Assembly: GCF_014647655.1 (NCBI RefSeq)
Contig: NZ_BMPP01000017.1
Location: 1-64,000 of the forward strand
Source of the DNA: Deinococcus malanensis
Lineage (GTDB): Bacteria > Deinococcota > Deinococci > Deinococcales > Deinococcaceae
Direction of reading: 5' to 3'
Length of the DNA: 64,000 nt
This document shows, piece after piece, positions 38,024 through 46,262 of this stretch (within the stretch, counting starts at the first letter, position 1; every line of letters starts with the position of its first letter). The position numbers and the translations under genes were made by a program. Below the pieces are notes generated by a model. The model did not search any database. It saw nothing but the letters and a program-made list of their open reading frames with translations, and had not been told where the DNA came from.

Positions 38024-38847
38024 CTGGCGGTCTGACCGGCCGCGCCGTGGTGGTACTGCCCGACCTGCACGGCCGTGCGGACCTGCTACGCGCGGCCGTG
38101 CACCGTTACCCGGAGGCGCACTTTCTGGGCCTCGGCGACGCCATCGACCGTGGGCCCCGCAGCCTGGAGACCGTGCAGCAGCTGATGGACCTGCATGCCG
38201 AGGGCCGTGCCACGCTGCTGATGGGCAACCACGAGCGCATGATGCAAGAAGGCCTGCGGTGGTACCGGCAGTACCAGGCCACCGGGGACATGGCCGACTA
38301 CCGCCGCGGCATGGAGGGGTTTCAGTGGTGGATGCGCGCCGGTGGCGAGACCGTGCGCCGGGAGGTCAGTCCCCTGACGCTGGAGGCCTTTCCACCACTG
38401 CTGGAAGCGTACCTGGCGGTGCTGCGCCGGGTGGTGTATGTCACCGATGACGGTCATATACACGACGATCTGCCGCCTGAGCCCAGCATTCTCGTGTCGC
38501 ACGCAGCCCCGCCGGTCAAGCATGCCCGGCATCCCAATCCGCTGTCTGCGGCGCTATGGCTGCGGCCCTTCGAAGGGCCCTTTCCCCTGCCTGAGGGCGT
38601 GAGCTACAGCCTGCATGGACATACCCCCGTGCCTGTTCCCACCCGGCTGGGCCGGCATCTGTACGTGGACCTGGGGGCCTACGAGACCGGGCGTCTGGCG
38701 GTTGTGGAGCTCAATGTGAAGGCCCTGCCCAAGGTGACGGTCCTGTGTGGTCCGGGGCGGCCCGAGCTGGGGGGCCGCTACTCCCGTTTCGGTGAGCCGC
38801 TGGCCGCACAGGCTGAACAGTTACCGAGTTCGTCTCCACGCTTCTGA
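38020..38847 (+). CDS. Ap4A/PP2A-type metallophosphatase
   Basis: 275-aa calcineurin-like phosphatase of the symmetrical Ap4A hydrolase / PPP protein phosphatase group. Motifs: VLPDLHGRADLL, GLGDAIDRGPRS, LLMGNHERM, VSHAAPP and SLHGHTPVP. It lacks a signal peptide and should be cytoplasmic. ATG overlaps the preceding stop. It could hydrolyse dinucleoside polyphosphates or phosphoproteins; the motifs alone do not decide. Confidence 0.9.
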   Translation: MTGGLTGRAVVVLPDLHGRADLLRAAVHRYPEAHFLGLGDAIDRGPRSLETVQQLMDLHAEGRATLLMGNHERMMQEGLRWYRQYQATGDMADYRRGMEGFQWWMRAGGETVRREVSPLTLEAFPPLLEAYLAVLRRVVYVTDDGHIHDDLPPEPSILVSHAAPPVKHARHPNPLSAALWLRPFEGPFPLPEGVSYSLHGHTPVPVPTRLGRHLYVDLGAYETGRLAVVELNVKALPKVTVLCGPGRPELGGRYSRFGEPLAAQAEQLPSSSPRF

Positions 38848-38930
38848 CTGGCCGGTGCAGGGCCTGAGCCTCTCTTCAGCCGGTAAGGCATGGCCCTTTC
38901 CAGCTGCGGCGGAACTGATATGCACAGGGC

Positions 38931-39395
38931 ATGAACCTCAGCTATTCGGGACAGGAACAGGTTTCAGCGCCTCCAGCGGCCGTATGGGCCTTTGTGCAGG
39001 ACCCGGAGCAGGTGGCCCGCTGCCTGCCGGAAGTGCGCGAAGTCCGGGTGATCGACCAGCGCACGGCAGACGCCAGCGTACAGGTAGGCCTGGGGCTGCT
39101 GCGTGGGCAGTTCAGGTTCCGTCTGGAACTAGACCCTGATCAGGCGCAGGGGTTGGTCCGGGTGCGGGTTCAGGGTGGTGGGCTGGGCAGCACGGTGGAA
39201 CTGAATGCTCAGGCTGTCGTGGTGGATCAGGGAAACGGCGCCACCCTGCTGGACTGGCAGGGCAGCGCCGTGCTGGGCGGAACCGTTACCCGGGTCGGGG
39301 GGCGGCAGCTGGACAGTCTGGCCCAGCGCCTGATCGTGCGAACTTTTCGCACCATGGCTGCCCGGATCAGTGCGTCCTCAGGCACCCTGGCCTGA
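38931..39395 (+). CDS. CoxG/SRPBCC-family protein
   Basis: 154-aa START-like protein of the CoxG (carbon monoxide dehydrogenase subunit G) type. It starts MNLSYSGQEQVSAPPAAVW, followed by the family LPEVREV segment after a PEQVARCLP motif, a beta-grasp with alternating strands and a C-terminal long helix (LAQRLIVRTFRTMAARI). CoxG proteins are linked to molybdenum hydroxylase maturation or membrane anchoring in some bacteria; no such enzyme gene is in the window. A TATGCA -10-like box is 6 bases before the ATG, with CAGGG also present. Confidence 0.85.
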   Translation: MNLSYSGQEQVSAPPAAVWAFVQDPEQVARCLPEVREVRVIDQRTADASVQVGLGLLRGQFRFRLELDPDQAQGLVRVRVQGGGLGSTVELNAQAVVVDQGNGATLLDWQGSAVLGGTVTRVGGRQLDSLAQRLIVRTFRTMAARISASSGTLA

Positions 39396-39401
39396 GACAA
39401 C

Positions 39402-39428
39402 TTGCGCTGCGTTCCTGTCGCAGCGCGA
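39402..39428. terminator. Hairpin between convergent genes
   Basis: An 8-bp perfect stem (39404-39411 with 39419-39426) extendable by two pairs including G-U, and a 7-base loop. No U-run; possible bidirectional terminator. Confidence 0.5.
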
Positions 39429-39529
39429 AACGTCGCCAGCGAATCCATGGCCTCAGGCCGGAGGCCGGCAACTCCTCAGCGGACGGCCCTGTCGTTGGGG
39501 CACTCAATCCAGAACTGTCGAAAGCAGCC

Positions 39530-40171
39530 TCAGAACCCGGTGGGTTCGGAATCCGCTGGAGGCGGCAGGCTCAGGACAGTCCGGCGAACGGGCAGCTCAC
39601 AGGCCGTGACCACGCCATGCGGTGAGACCGCCAGCACCCGCGCTTCCGCCAGGGTCCACAGGGCCCGGTGCACGGCCATCTCCTCGGCCGGGCGGCCTGA
39701 GGGAGCCAGCAGGTCTAGCAGGGCCGTGTAGCGCAGTTCCTGCGTGGCGGTGCCTCCGGCCCAGGGGGTGTGACCGGCGACCAGACTCAGCACCCGGCGC
39801 TGCTCGGGGGTACTTGCCTGGGCCAGCAGATCGCGGCGGGCCTGCTCGGCCCGAACCTGGGCTTCGCGCTCATGGCGGCGGGTCTCCAGCAATGCCGTGA
39901 CCTGCCCGGAGGCCGCCGTGCCGCGTCTGGCGTGGCTCTCCTGAATTAGGCGTTCCAGATGCTCGTCGGCGCGGGCAGAAGCGGCGCTGCGCCAGTCGCG
40001 CGCCCGGTCACGCAAACCGCTGGTGACCTGTTGCACGCGCACGTCGCTGCGCAGGGCTCCGGCCACACCACGGACAGGGTCCTGGGCCGGGCTGCCCTGG
40101 GTACTGTGATCACCTTCAGGCTCTGGGGTACGGATGGCCTGCGCCACGCGGATCAGGGTTCTAAGCTTCAT
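39530..40171 (-). CDS. Helical protein of unknown function
   Basis: 213 aa, unrecognised. Residues about 45-135 are rich in Arg, Ala, Glu and Gln with coiled-coil character, and the C-terminal third (TQELRYTALLDLLAPSGRPAEEMAVHRALWTLAEARVLAV) may be a small winged-helix-like fold. No Cys, signal peptide or membrane segment. The start follows a strong AGGAGG, so this gene uses a leadered mRNA; a TATAAG box sits upstream near 40192-40197. It lies just downstream of the ABC-2 permease gene on the same strand. Function unknown. Confidence 0.7.
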   Translation of the reverse strand: MKLRTLIRVAQAIRTPEPEGDHSTQGSPAQDPVRGVAGALRSDVRVQQVTSGLRDRARDWRSAASARADEHLERLIQESHARRGTAASGQVTALLETRRHEREAQVRAEQARRDLLAQASTPEQRRVLSLVAGHTPWAGGTATQELRYTALLDLLAPSGRPAEEMAVHRALWTLAEARVLAVSPHGVVTACELPVRRTVLSLPPPADSEPTGF

Positions 40172-40247
40172 GCGGCCTCCTAGTGCCGTTCTTATAGCGG
40201 TTTTGGCTGGGCAGGGTCTGTCGGCCAGGTCCCCAAGAGCGCCGGCC

Positions 40248-41120
40248 TCACAGGTCGCGCCGGGTGAGGCGCCACATGCCTCCTGCCACCGCCAGCACGC
40301 TGAGCAGCGCGGCCCACAGGATCAGGCCAGTGCTGGCCGGCTCCGTGCCGAACAGCGGGTTGGCACCGCGCGAAACACGGCCGACTTCCAGCATCAGTGG
40401 CGACTGAAGATGGTAACTGGCCCCCAGCCACAGGCTGTTGGTGGGCATCACCACGTTGGCCACCCGGCCCAGCGTGGTCAGGGTCTGGTTGTCCGACAGC
40501 GTGCCGATAAAGCTCAGAATGCCGCCCATAAAGCCCAGGCCATACAGCACGAATACCCCGATCCCGTTGGCCAGAGTGGTAAACAAGGTACTGCCCAGCA
40601 CCGTCAGGGCCGTGAGCAGCATGACCGCCAGGATAATCAGGGCGACGGCCGGCAGCGGTGCCGGCGGCAGGTACCCGGTGATGGCCCAGATGCCCCCCAG
40701 CAGGGCGGCGCTGAGCAGGGCCATGTACGCCATATTTACAGCGGCAAAACCCATCCAGCGCCCCAGCACCAGCTGCGCGCGTGACACCGGCCGGGCAACG
40801 ACGCTCTGCATGACCCCGTTCTCGATGTCCGCGCTGACCGAACCGACCGTAGACAGCACCGACATCATCACGCCCAGAAAAAACACGAGGTACATCCCCA
40901 GGGCTGTGGCCCACATGACCGGCAGGTTCGCCGCGCCCGTGGAGCTGCGCCCTTCCAGCCCGGCATTGACGGCGCGGGCGTCCAGCTCGGAATCCAGTTT
41001 ATAGATCCCGAACAGAAAAAACCCGACGAACAGGGCACTGAGTACCAGCAGCACCGACATCAGGCGCTTGCGCACGGCCTCGCGCAGTGACAGTTCGGCA
41101 ATCAGAAGGGCATTACGCAC
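40248..41120 (-). CDS. ABC-2 type transporter permease
   Basis: 290-aa permease with six predicted membrane helices. It begins MRNALLIAELSLREAVRKRLMSVLL, typical of ABC-2 permeases (NatB/NosY type), and has a large extracytoplasmic loop after the first helix (SELDARAVNAGLEGRSSTG). The GTG start overlaps the ATPase stop by 8 bases, so the two are translationally coupled. Together they form an exporter or membrane-stress complex; the substrate is unknown. Confidence 0.9.
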   Translation of the reverse strand: MRNALLIAELSLREAVRKRLMSVLLVLSALFVGFFLFGIYKLDSELDARAVNAGLEGRSSTGAANLPVMWATALGMYLVFFLGVMMSVLSTVGSVSADIENGVMQSVVARPVSRAQLVLGRWMGFAAVNMAYMALLSAALLGGIWAITGYLPPAPLPAVALIILAVMLLTALTVLGSTLFTTLANGIGVFVLYGLGFMGGILSFIGTLSDNQTLTTLGRVANVVMPTNSLWLGASYHLQSPLMLEVGRVSRGANPLFGTEPASTGLILWAALLSVLAVAGGMWRLTRRDL

Positions 41121-42084
41121 GGGAAACCTCCGGGGTCTCGTTCAGCTCCAGAAACAGGGTTTCCAGATCCGGGCGGCGCGGCGTCAGGGCGTAGAGCCGT
41201 GCTCCACTGGCATGCACGGCGTCCGCCACCGCCGGCACCTGGTCCTCCTGGGCCAGCCACAGTTCCACCTCGGCGCGGCCAGGCGTCTGCAGGTCGGTGT
41301 GCCGCACTTCACCCAGGCGGGCGAGGGTGTCCAGCAGGCCGGCCGGCAGGCTGTCCAGGCGCAAGGTCACCGGCACCACCCCGCCCATCAGCTCGCGCAT
41401 GCTGCCTTGCATCAACACCCGGCCGGCCTTCACGAACGCCACCCGGTCGCAGACCTGCTCCACTTCCGACAGCAGGTGCGAATTCAGAAACACGCTGACC
41501 CCCTGGGCGCGCAGGCCCTCGATGATCTCGCGGACTTCCACCCGTCCGATGGGATCGAGGGCACTGGTTGGTTCGTCCAGAAACACCAGTTCCGGGTGCG
41601 CCAGAAGGGCCCCGGCCAGCCCACAGCGCTGCAGCATGCCCTTGCTGTAGCCGCTGAGCGTCTCCCGGCCACGCCCGCCCAGGCCGACGGTCTCCAGCAC
41701 CTGTGGAATACGCACGCGGAGCTCGGTGCCGGCCAGACCGGCCAGACGGCCGTGAAAGCGCAGGAACTCCTCGGCGGTCATCCAGGTCTGGAAGCGGAAC
41801 TGCTCGGGCAGGAAGCCCATTCGGGCCCGCACTTTCGGGTCGGCGGGCCGCCCGCCCAACACCCGGGCCTCTCCTCCGCTGGGCAGCACCAGCCCCAGCA
41901 GCATTTTCACAGTGGTGCTCTTGCCGGCTCCATTGGGCCCCAGAAACCCGAACACCTCGCCACGCGGCACGTGAAGGCTCAGGCCGTCTACCACCGCCCG
42001 GCCCCGGTACAGCTTCCGGAGCTCGTGCGTCTCGATGGCCGCTCCTGTCTCTGCGGGCTCAGGGCCTGAGTGCTGAGTGTTCAC
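41113..42084 (-). CDS. ABC transporter ATP-binding protein
   Basis: 323-aa ATPase partner of the ABC-2 permease. Walker A is GPNGAGKST, the signature is LSGYSKGMLQR (a variant of LSGGQ), Walker B LVFLDEPTSALD and the switch His in LNSHLL. The C-terminal part after residue 230 is a variable domain. The GTG start at 42084 has a TATGCT -10 box 6 bases upstream; the in-frame ATG at 42147 lies upstream of it and extends into a GC hairpin. Confidence 0.93.
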   Translation of the reverse strand: MNTQHSGPEPAETGAAIETHELRKLYRGRAVVDGLSLHVPRGEVFGFLGPNGAGKSTTVKMLLGLVLPSGGEARVLGGRPADPKVRARMGFLPEQFRFQTWMTAEEFLRFHGRLAGLAGTELRVRIPQVLETVGLGGRGRETLSGYSKGMLQRCGLAGALLAHPELVFLDEPTSALDPIGRVEVREIIEGLRAQGVSVFLNSHLLSEVEQVCDRVAFVKAGRVLMQGSMRELMGGVVPVTLRLDSLPAGLLDTLARLGEVRHTDLQTPGRAEVELWLAQEDQVPAVADAVHASGARLYALTPRRPDLETLFLELNETPEVSRA

Positions 42085-42146
42085 CCAGCCAGCATAGGGA
42101 CCATGCCGCCCCTGCGTCGTGAGCGGAAAGTTGCAGGGAACTTGCA

Positions 42147-42180
42147 CGCGCCCGGCCCACCTGCAGGTGGGCCGGGCGCG
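42147..42180. terminator. Strong GC hairpin after the aldo/keto reductase gene
   Basis: A perfect 15-bp stem (42147-42161 with 42166-42180) with a 4-base loop, placed directly after the aldo/keto reductase stop on the minus strand and upstream of the ABC gene promoter. No U-run; it probably stops or insulates transcription. Confidence 0.7.
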
Positions 42181-42194
42181 TCCAGGTCAGAGCC

Positions 42195-43142
42195 TCAGGC
42201 TGGGTTGAGAATGTCCTCGATGCGGCTCTGGATGTCGTCGGTCAGGCGCACGCCGGCGGCCTTGACGGTGTCCTCGATCTGACCGACCTTGGTCGCGCCG
42301 GTAATTACGCTGCTCACGCCCTTCTGCCGCAGCAGCCACGCCAGGGCCAGCTGCGCGCGCGTGATGCCCAGGTCGTCGGCGACAGGCTTCAGGTCGCGGA
42401 CCTTCTGGATGTTTTCTTCCGTCAGGAAATTCTTGCCCCAGTTCTCGTTTTCGGTCAGGCGCGCGCCCTCGGGCATGCCGGCGTCGTACTTGCCGGTCAG
42501 CAGGCCCATGGCCAGCGGGCTCCACACGACCAGGCCCACGCCCGCCCCCTCGGTGTAGGGCAGAATCTCCTTTTCTACCCGCTCACGGCGCAGCATCGAG
42601 TACTCCGGCTGCTCGGTGACCGGGGCGTGCAGCCCGTTCGCCCTGGCAAACTCGACTGCCTGGGCAATGCGCGCGGCCGGCCACATGCTGGTGCCCCAGT
42701 ACAGGGCCTTGCCGTCGCGGATGACCTGATCGAAAGCCATCACGATCTCTTCCATCGGGACGGTCTCGTCATAGCGGTGCGCGAAGTAGATGTCGAGGTA
42801 GTCGGTCCCCAGACGCTGCAGACTCTTGCCCACGCTTTCCAGGATGTGTTTACGCGACAGCCCACGGTCGTTCACGTCGTCGCTCATGGGCCAGTACACT
42901 TTGCTGGAAATCACCAGGGTGTGGCGTGGAAGGTCACGCAGCACCGCGCCCATCAGCTCCTCGCTGCGGCCACGGGCGTACACGTCAGCCTGGTCGAAAA
43001 AGTTCACGCCCTCGTCGTAGGCCTTTTTCACGATGTCGTGGACCATCGTCTCGTCGTGCACGCTGTGCCCGAAGGTGACCCAGCCACCCAGGGCCACTTC
43101 GCTGACTTTCAAACCACTCCTGCCGAGATTCCGGTATTCCAT
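42195..43142 (-). CDS. Aldo/keto reductase
   Basis: 315-aa NADPH-dependent (beta/alpha)8 oxidoreductase of the potassium-channel beta-subunit / YghZ-like subgroup. The catalytic tetrad is visible: Asp and Tyr in DQADVYARG, Lys in SSKVYW and His in FAHRYD. The cofactor-binding end has SVITGATKVGQIEDTV. The start at 43142 is fixed by a full promoter with -35 TTGGGA and -10 TAGATT 7 bases before the ATG; the extension to 43178 is incompatible with it. It is divergent from the M48 protease. Substrate unknown. Confidence 0.93.
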   Translation of the reverse strand: MEYRNLGRSGLKVSEVALGGWVTFGHSVHDETMVHDIVKKAYDEGVNFFDQADVYARGRSEELMGAVLRDLPRHTLVISSKVYWPMSDDVNDRGLSRKHILESVGKSLQRLGTDYLDIYFAHRYDETVPMEEIVMAFDQVIRDGKALYWGTSMWPAARIAQAVEFARANGLHAPVTEQPEYSMLRRERVEKEILPYTEGAGVGLVVWSPLAMGLLTGKYDAGMPEGARLTENENWGKNFLTEENIQKVRDLKPVADDLGITRAQLALAWLLRQKGVSSVITGATKVGQIEDTVKAAGVRLTDDIQSRIEDILNPA

Positions 43143-43149
43143 GCGGCCC

Positions 43150-43178
43150 AATCTACTCCAGCCTGCTTTAAATCCCAA
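43150..43178 (-). promoter_or_regulatory. Promoter of the aldo/keto reductase gene
   Basis: -35 TTGGGA (43178-43173), a 17-base spacer and -10 TAGATT (43155-43150), 7 bases before the ATG. Confidence 0.75.
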
Positions 43179-43188
43179 AGCATCGGGT

Positions 43189-43212
43189 GCAGACCTGTTC
43201 GCTCAGGTCTGC
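43189..43212. promoter_or_regulatory. Perfect palindrome in a divergent promoter region
   Basis: 9-base arms GCAGACCTG and CAGGTCTGC around a 6-base centre (TTCGCT). It lies just behind the -35 box of the aldo/keto reductase and covers the -35 position of the M48 protease gene. Size and position fit an operator for a dimeric regulator. Confidence 0.6.
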
Positions 43213-43221
43213 ACGGTTCGC

Positions 43222-43227
43222 TATGCT
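43222..43227 (+). promoter_or_regulatory. Leaderless -10 box of the M48 protease gene
   Basis: TATGCT, 7 bases before the ATG at 43235; the -35 position falls inside the palindrome at 43189-43212. Confidence 0.6.
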
Positions 43228-43234
43228 AATGCTC

Positions 43235-44419
43235 ATGTCTCTCTCACCTGCTGGTCGGCTTGGTACAGCGTGGCAGCGTATGGCCGACCGGGAAGCACAG
43301 CAGCTGCGCGAGGGCTTTATCGCGGACCACAGTACCCGTCCCAGGCCAAGGTCGCTGATTGCTGCGGTGCTCGCCGGGCTGATTTTGCTGGGATACGTCG
43401 CCCTGGTGCTGGGCGGAATCTGGCTGCTGGCCGGAGCACTGGGTCTGCTGGGGGACCAGGGTCCATCGCAGCGGTTTATGCCCGGACTGGTCGGTGCGGC
43501 ACTGCTGGCCTTCGCCTGGATTGCCCGCCCGGTGTTCCCGCAGACTCCTGGGCAGGTCGTCACCCAGACCGATGCACCACAGCTCCACGCCCTGATCGCA
43601 GAGATCGCCACAACGATGGAAGCGGCGCGACCGCAGCGAGTAACCGTTATTCATGACGTGAATGCCTTCATGGGTCAGAGCGGCTTTCCGCCCCGACCAG
43701 CCCTGGGTCTGGGATTGGGGCTGTGGTACACCCTGGCTCCACAGGAGCGGGTGGCCATCATCGCCCATGAGCTGGCCCACCAGAAAAACCGTGATCCGGT
43801 GCGCGGACGCCTGATCGCCACCGCCCTGAACGTGCTGGGGCAGGTGATTGATCTGCTGACCCCTGACGCGATCATGCAGGCCCGTGAGCACGAAGAGGGT
43901 GGTATGGCAGCGCTGTCCAATCTGGTGATGAGGGGCCTGGCCCTGGGGCCTGTGGGGCTGTACACCCTGCTCCTGCAGCTGGTGGGCGCCGAACACCAGC
44001 GGGCCGAATTCCGCGCGGACCTGCTGGCCGCGCAGGTGGCCGGACACGACGCGACCCTCAGCGCTCTGGATACGGTGCACCTCCTGAACCATTCCTCCAT
44101 GCTGGAGACTGCACTTCAACGGCAAAAGCACCTCCCCCAGGCAGCACACACGTTTCTGGAACTGCGGCGGCTGTGGCTGGGTCAACTGCCCGGCCAGCGC
44201 GCGCAGGCCCGCGAGGCCTACCTGCAGGAGCGCGCACAGCTCGATGCCACTCACCCGCCCACGGCCGACCGGCTGGCGGTCATTCGCGCCTATCCGGCTG
44301 CGGCCAGGATCACCCTGAGCGCCGCCCGCGCCGCGCAGATCGACGCTGAACTCACGCCCTTCGTGCGATTGGCCGAGCAGGCCGCTCAGGACGAGTACGA
44401 CGAACGCTACCGTTACTGA
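43235..44419 (+). CDS. M48-family membrane metallopeptidase
   Basis: 394-aa membrane zinc protease of the M48 (HtpX/Ste24) group. Two hydrophobic segments (about 41-72 and 82-100) precede the catalytic part. The zinc motif is His178-Glu179-L-A-His182 in IIAHELAHQKNRD, and the third ligand is the Glu of AEFRADLLAA. The start at 43235 was chosen from the -10 box 7 bases upstream; in-frame ATGs at 43223 and 43229 overlap or crowd that box. The C-terminal quarter (HPPTADRLAVI) is family-typical. Likely membrane protein quality control. Confidence 0.88.
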   Translation: MSLSPAGRLGTAWQRMADREAQQLREGFIADHSTRPRPRSLIAAVLAGLILLGYVALVLGGIWLLAGALGLLGDQGPSQRFMPGLVGAALLAFAWIARPVFPQTPGQVVTQTDAPQLHALIAEIATTMEAARPQRVTVIHDVNAFMGQSGFPPRPALGLGLGLWYTLAPQERVAIIAHELAHQKNRDPVRGRLIATALNVLGQVIDLLTPDAIMQAREHEEGGMAALSNLVMRGLALGPVGLYTLLLQLVGAEHQRAEFRADLLAAQVAGHDATLSALDTVHLLNHSSMLETALQRQKHLPQAAHTFLELRRLWLGQLPGQRAQAREAYLQERAQLDATHPPTADRLAVIRAYPAAARITLSAARAAQIDAELTPFVRLAEQAAQDEYDERYRY

Positions 44420-44428
44420 ACGGAGGGT

Positions 44429-45280
44429 CTATGCACCCTGCGCCGCACGCCGCTGGGCATTCCAGTCCGGCTGACGCCCGTCCAGATCCGTGCAGCCGTA
44501 CAGCCGGGCCAGCGGCCCGACATCCAGAACCTGCCCGGTATGGCGCAACACATCCGGGTCACTTGCCAGAGCGACCAGGACCCGCGCGGCGTAATGAGGC
44601 GTCTCGGTGTGCCCGGAGAGTTCCTCGGGCGTGTGGTACAGCTCCATCAGCTCGGTGTGCATCCAGCCGGGGGCTAGGCCCACTACCGCAATCCCCTGCT
44701 CACGCAGCTGGGTACCCAGGGCGTACACCAGCCGGTTCTTGGCCGCCTTGCTGACCTCGTACGGCAGCCAGCCGGGCGGTTCGTCGGTGTGCCAGGTGGT
44801 ACTCAGGATCACGCCCCGGCCCGCCGGACCCATAAGGTGCTTCAGTGCCAGCAGGCTGGTCACGTAGTCCCCGTACGCTCCGGCCAGCAGCATGTTGCGC
44901 AGCTGTCCGGGCGGCTCGTCCCAGATCACCGGCCGGCGCGGGGTTCCCTCCACCGGGTCATGGCCGCCCCAGGCGTTGTTGACCAGCACGTCCAGCCGCC
45001 CATGACGCGCTGCGATGCCCTCCAGCAGGGTGCGCACCTGCACCTCTTCGGTGTGGTCGCAGGCCACCGCCTCACCCTGCCCCCCGGCGGCCCGGATGGC
45101 GTCCAGCGTGTCTTCGATGGTGGCCGTCGGCAGCCGTGGCTGCGTGCTGTGGCCGCGTGTGCTGCGGGCCGTGCAGATGACCCATGCGCCGGCCTGTGCG
45201 AATTCCAGGGACGCCGCACGGCCCAGCCCGCGGGACGCGCCTGTGACCAGCGCCACCTTGCCTGCAAGCCTGCCGGTCAC
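44429..45280 (-). CDS. Short-chain dehydrogenase/reductase
   Basis: 283-aa NAD(P)-dependent SDR. The cofactor motif is TGASRGLGRAA, followed by VNNAWGG, a serine in ILSTTWH and the catalytic Tyr-x3-Lys in YEVSKAAKNR. The C-terminus holds a family-variable DLDGRQPDW segment. The GTG start overlaps the stop of the AraC-DinB gene (GTGA), so the two genes form a coupled pair. Substrate unknown. Confidence 0.9.
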   Translation of the reverse strand: MTGRLAGKVALVTGASRGLGRAASLEFAQAGAWVICTARSTRGHSTQPRLPTATIEDTLDAIRAAGGQGEAVACDHTEEVQVRTLLEGIAARHGRLDVLVNNAWGGHDPVEGTPRRPVIWDEPPGQLRNMLLAGAYGDYVTSLLALKHLMGPAGRGVILSTTWHTDEPPGWLPYEVSKAAKNRLVYALGTQLREQGIAVVGLAPGWMHTELMELYHTPEELSGHTETPHYAARVLVALASDPDVLRHTGQVLDVGPLARLYGCTDLDGRQPDWNAQRRAAQGA

Positions 45281-46212
45281 AGGCCCACACCCGTACCGGA
45301 ACGGGGGCCCAGCGGGTTTCCTTCCGGCTGCATCCCGAAATGCATCGGGTCAGCCTCCAGCCGGACGCCCAGAAGCCACAACCAGCTGCTCAGCACGTGA
45401 CGGCGGTGGGCGTCCACGGTCAGCACATGCGCCAGCATGCCGCCGTAGGGAAACACCTCGGCCGGCTCACACAGGGCGTCCACGAAGGTCTGCTGCCATT
45501 TCGCCTCCTGCTGCACCTCACGGGCCAGCTGCGCGAAAGCGGGGAAAGCCGCATTCATCCGGCCTTCCAGCGCGTCCAGGCTGCGGTCGCGCGGTTCAGC
45601 CGGCAAGGGAAGCCCGCGCACCGCCCCCAGCCAGACTTCCTTGTTGAAGATCAGCTTGTCCAGCAGGTCCCGCAGCGTCCGGTCTGGCGAATCGAAGCTC
45701 AGGGGCTGGGTTTCGCCGAGCGGCTGATCCAGCGTCGCCTCCGGCAGGCCGCGAGCCTGGGTGATGGCCTGGCGGACAAACGCCTCGTCGAACGCCAGCA
45801 GGTGACTGAGGATATCCATTCGTACCTCCGTGGGCATGGCCTGACCGGTGGGCTGGAAGTGAATGCCGTTGGCGGCCGGCAGCAGGTGCGAACGCAGACC
45901 GCTGCGGCGGTACAGGCTGGGCGAGACACCGAATGCCCGGGCAAAGGCCCGCGTGAAGCCCTCCAGCGAGTCGAAGCCAGCATCCAGCGCCGTGTCCGTC
46001 ACACTCTGGCTGGTCCGCCGGAGCGCCCAGGCGGCACGTTCAAGCCGCAGGCGGCGCCGGAAGGCGGCCGGTGACTCACCGAAGCGCCGGCGGAAGGCCC
46101 GCGCCGCATGCGCACGGCTCAGATGTGCCTCCTCTGCCAGGTCCTTTCCCCGGCGAGGTTCGCCAAGTTCGGTCAGCAGCAGGCGCAGCAGGAGATCCAC
46201 CCGGTCGGTCAT
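45277..46212 (-). CDS. AraC-type regulator fused to a DinB-like domain
   Basis: 311 aa. Residues 1-105 are an AraC helix-turn-helix pair (LAEEAHLSRAHAARAFRRRFGESPAAF and VTDTALDAGFDSLEGFTRAF...FGVSPSLYRR) at the N-terminus. The rest (about 130-290) resembles a DinB four-helix domain (ILSHLLAFDEAFVRQ, HVLTVDAHRRHVLSSWLWLLG) that usually binds metal; only some of its His ligands are obvious. A TACGCT -10 box and a GGAGG both precede the ATG. It is coupled to the SDR gene downstream, which it may regulate. Confidence 0.85.
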   Translation of the reverse strand: MTDRVDLLLRLLLTELGEPRRGKDLAEEAHLSRAHAARAFRRRFGESPAAFRRRLRLERAAWALRRTSQSVTDTALDAGFDSLEGFTRAFARAFGVSPSLYRRSGLRSHLLPAANGIHFQPTGQAMPTEVRMDILSHLLAFDEAFVRQAITQARGLPEATLDQPLGETQPLSFDSPDRTLRDLLDKLIFNKEVWLGAVRGLPLPAEPRDRSLDALEGRMNAAFPAFAQLAREVQQEAKWQQTFVDALCEPAEVFPYGGMLAHVLTVDAHRRHVLSSWLWLLGVRLEADPMHFGMQPEGNPLGPRSGTGVGL

Positions 46213-46262
46213 GCCTCCTCAGCGTACGGCGCCCTGGCAAGTCCCGCCTGACCGTTTGTGCT

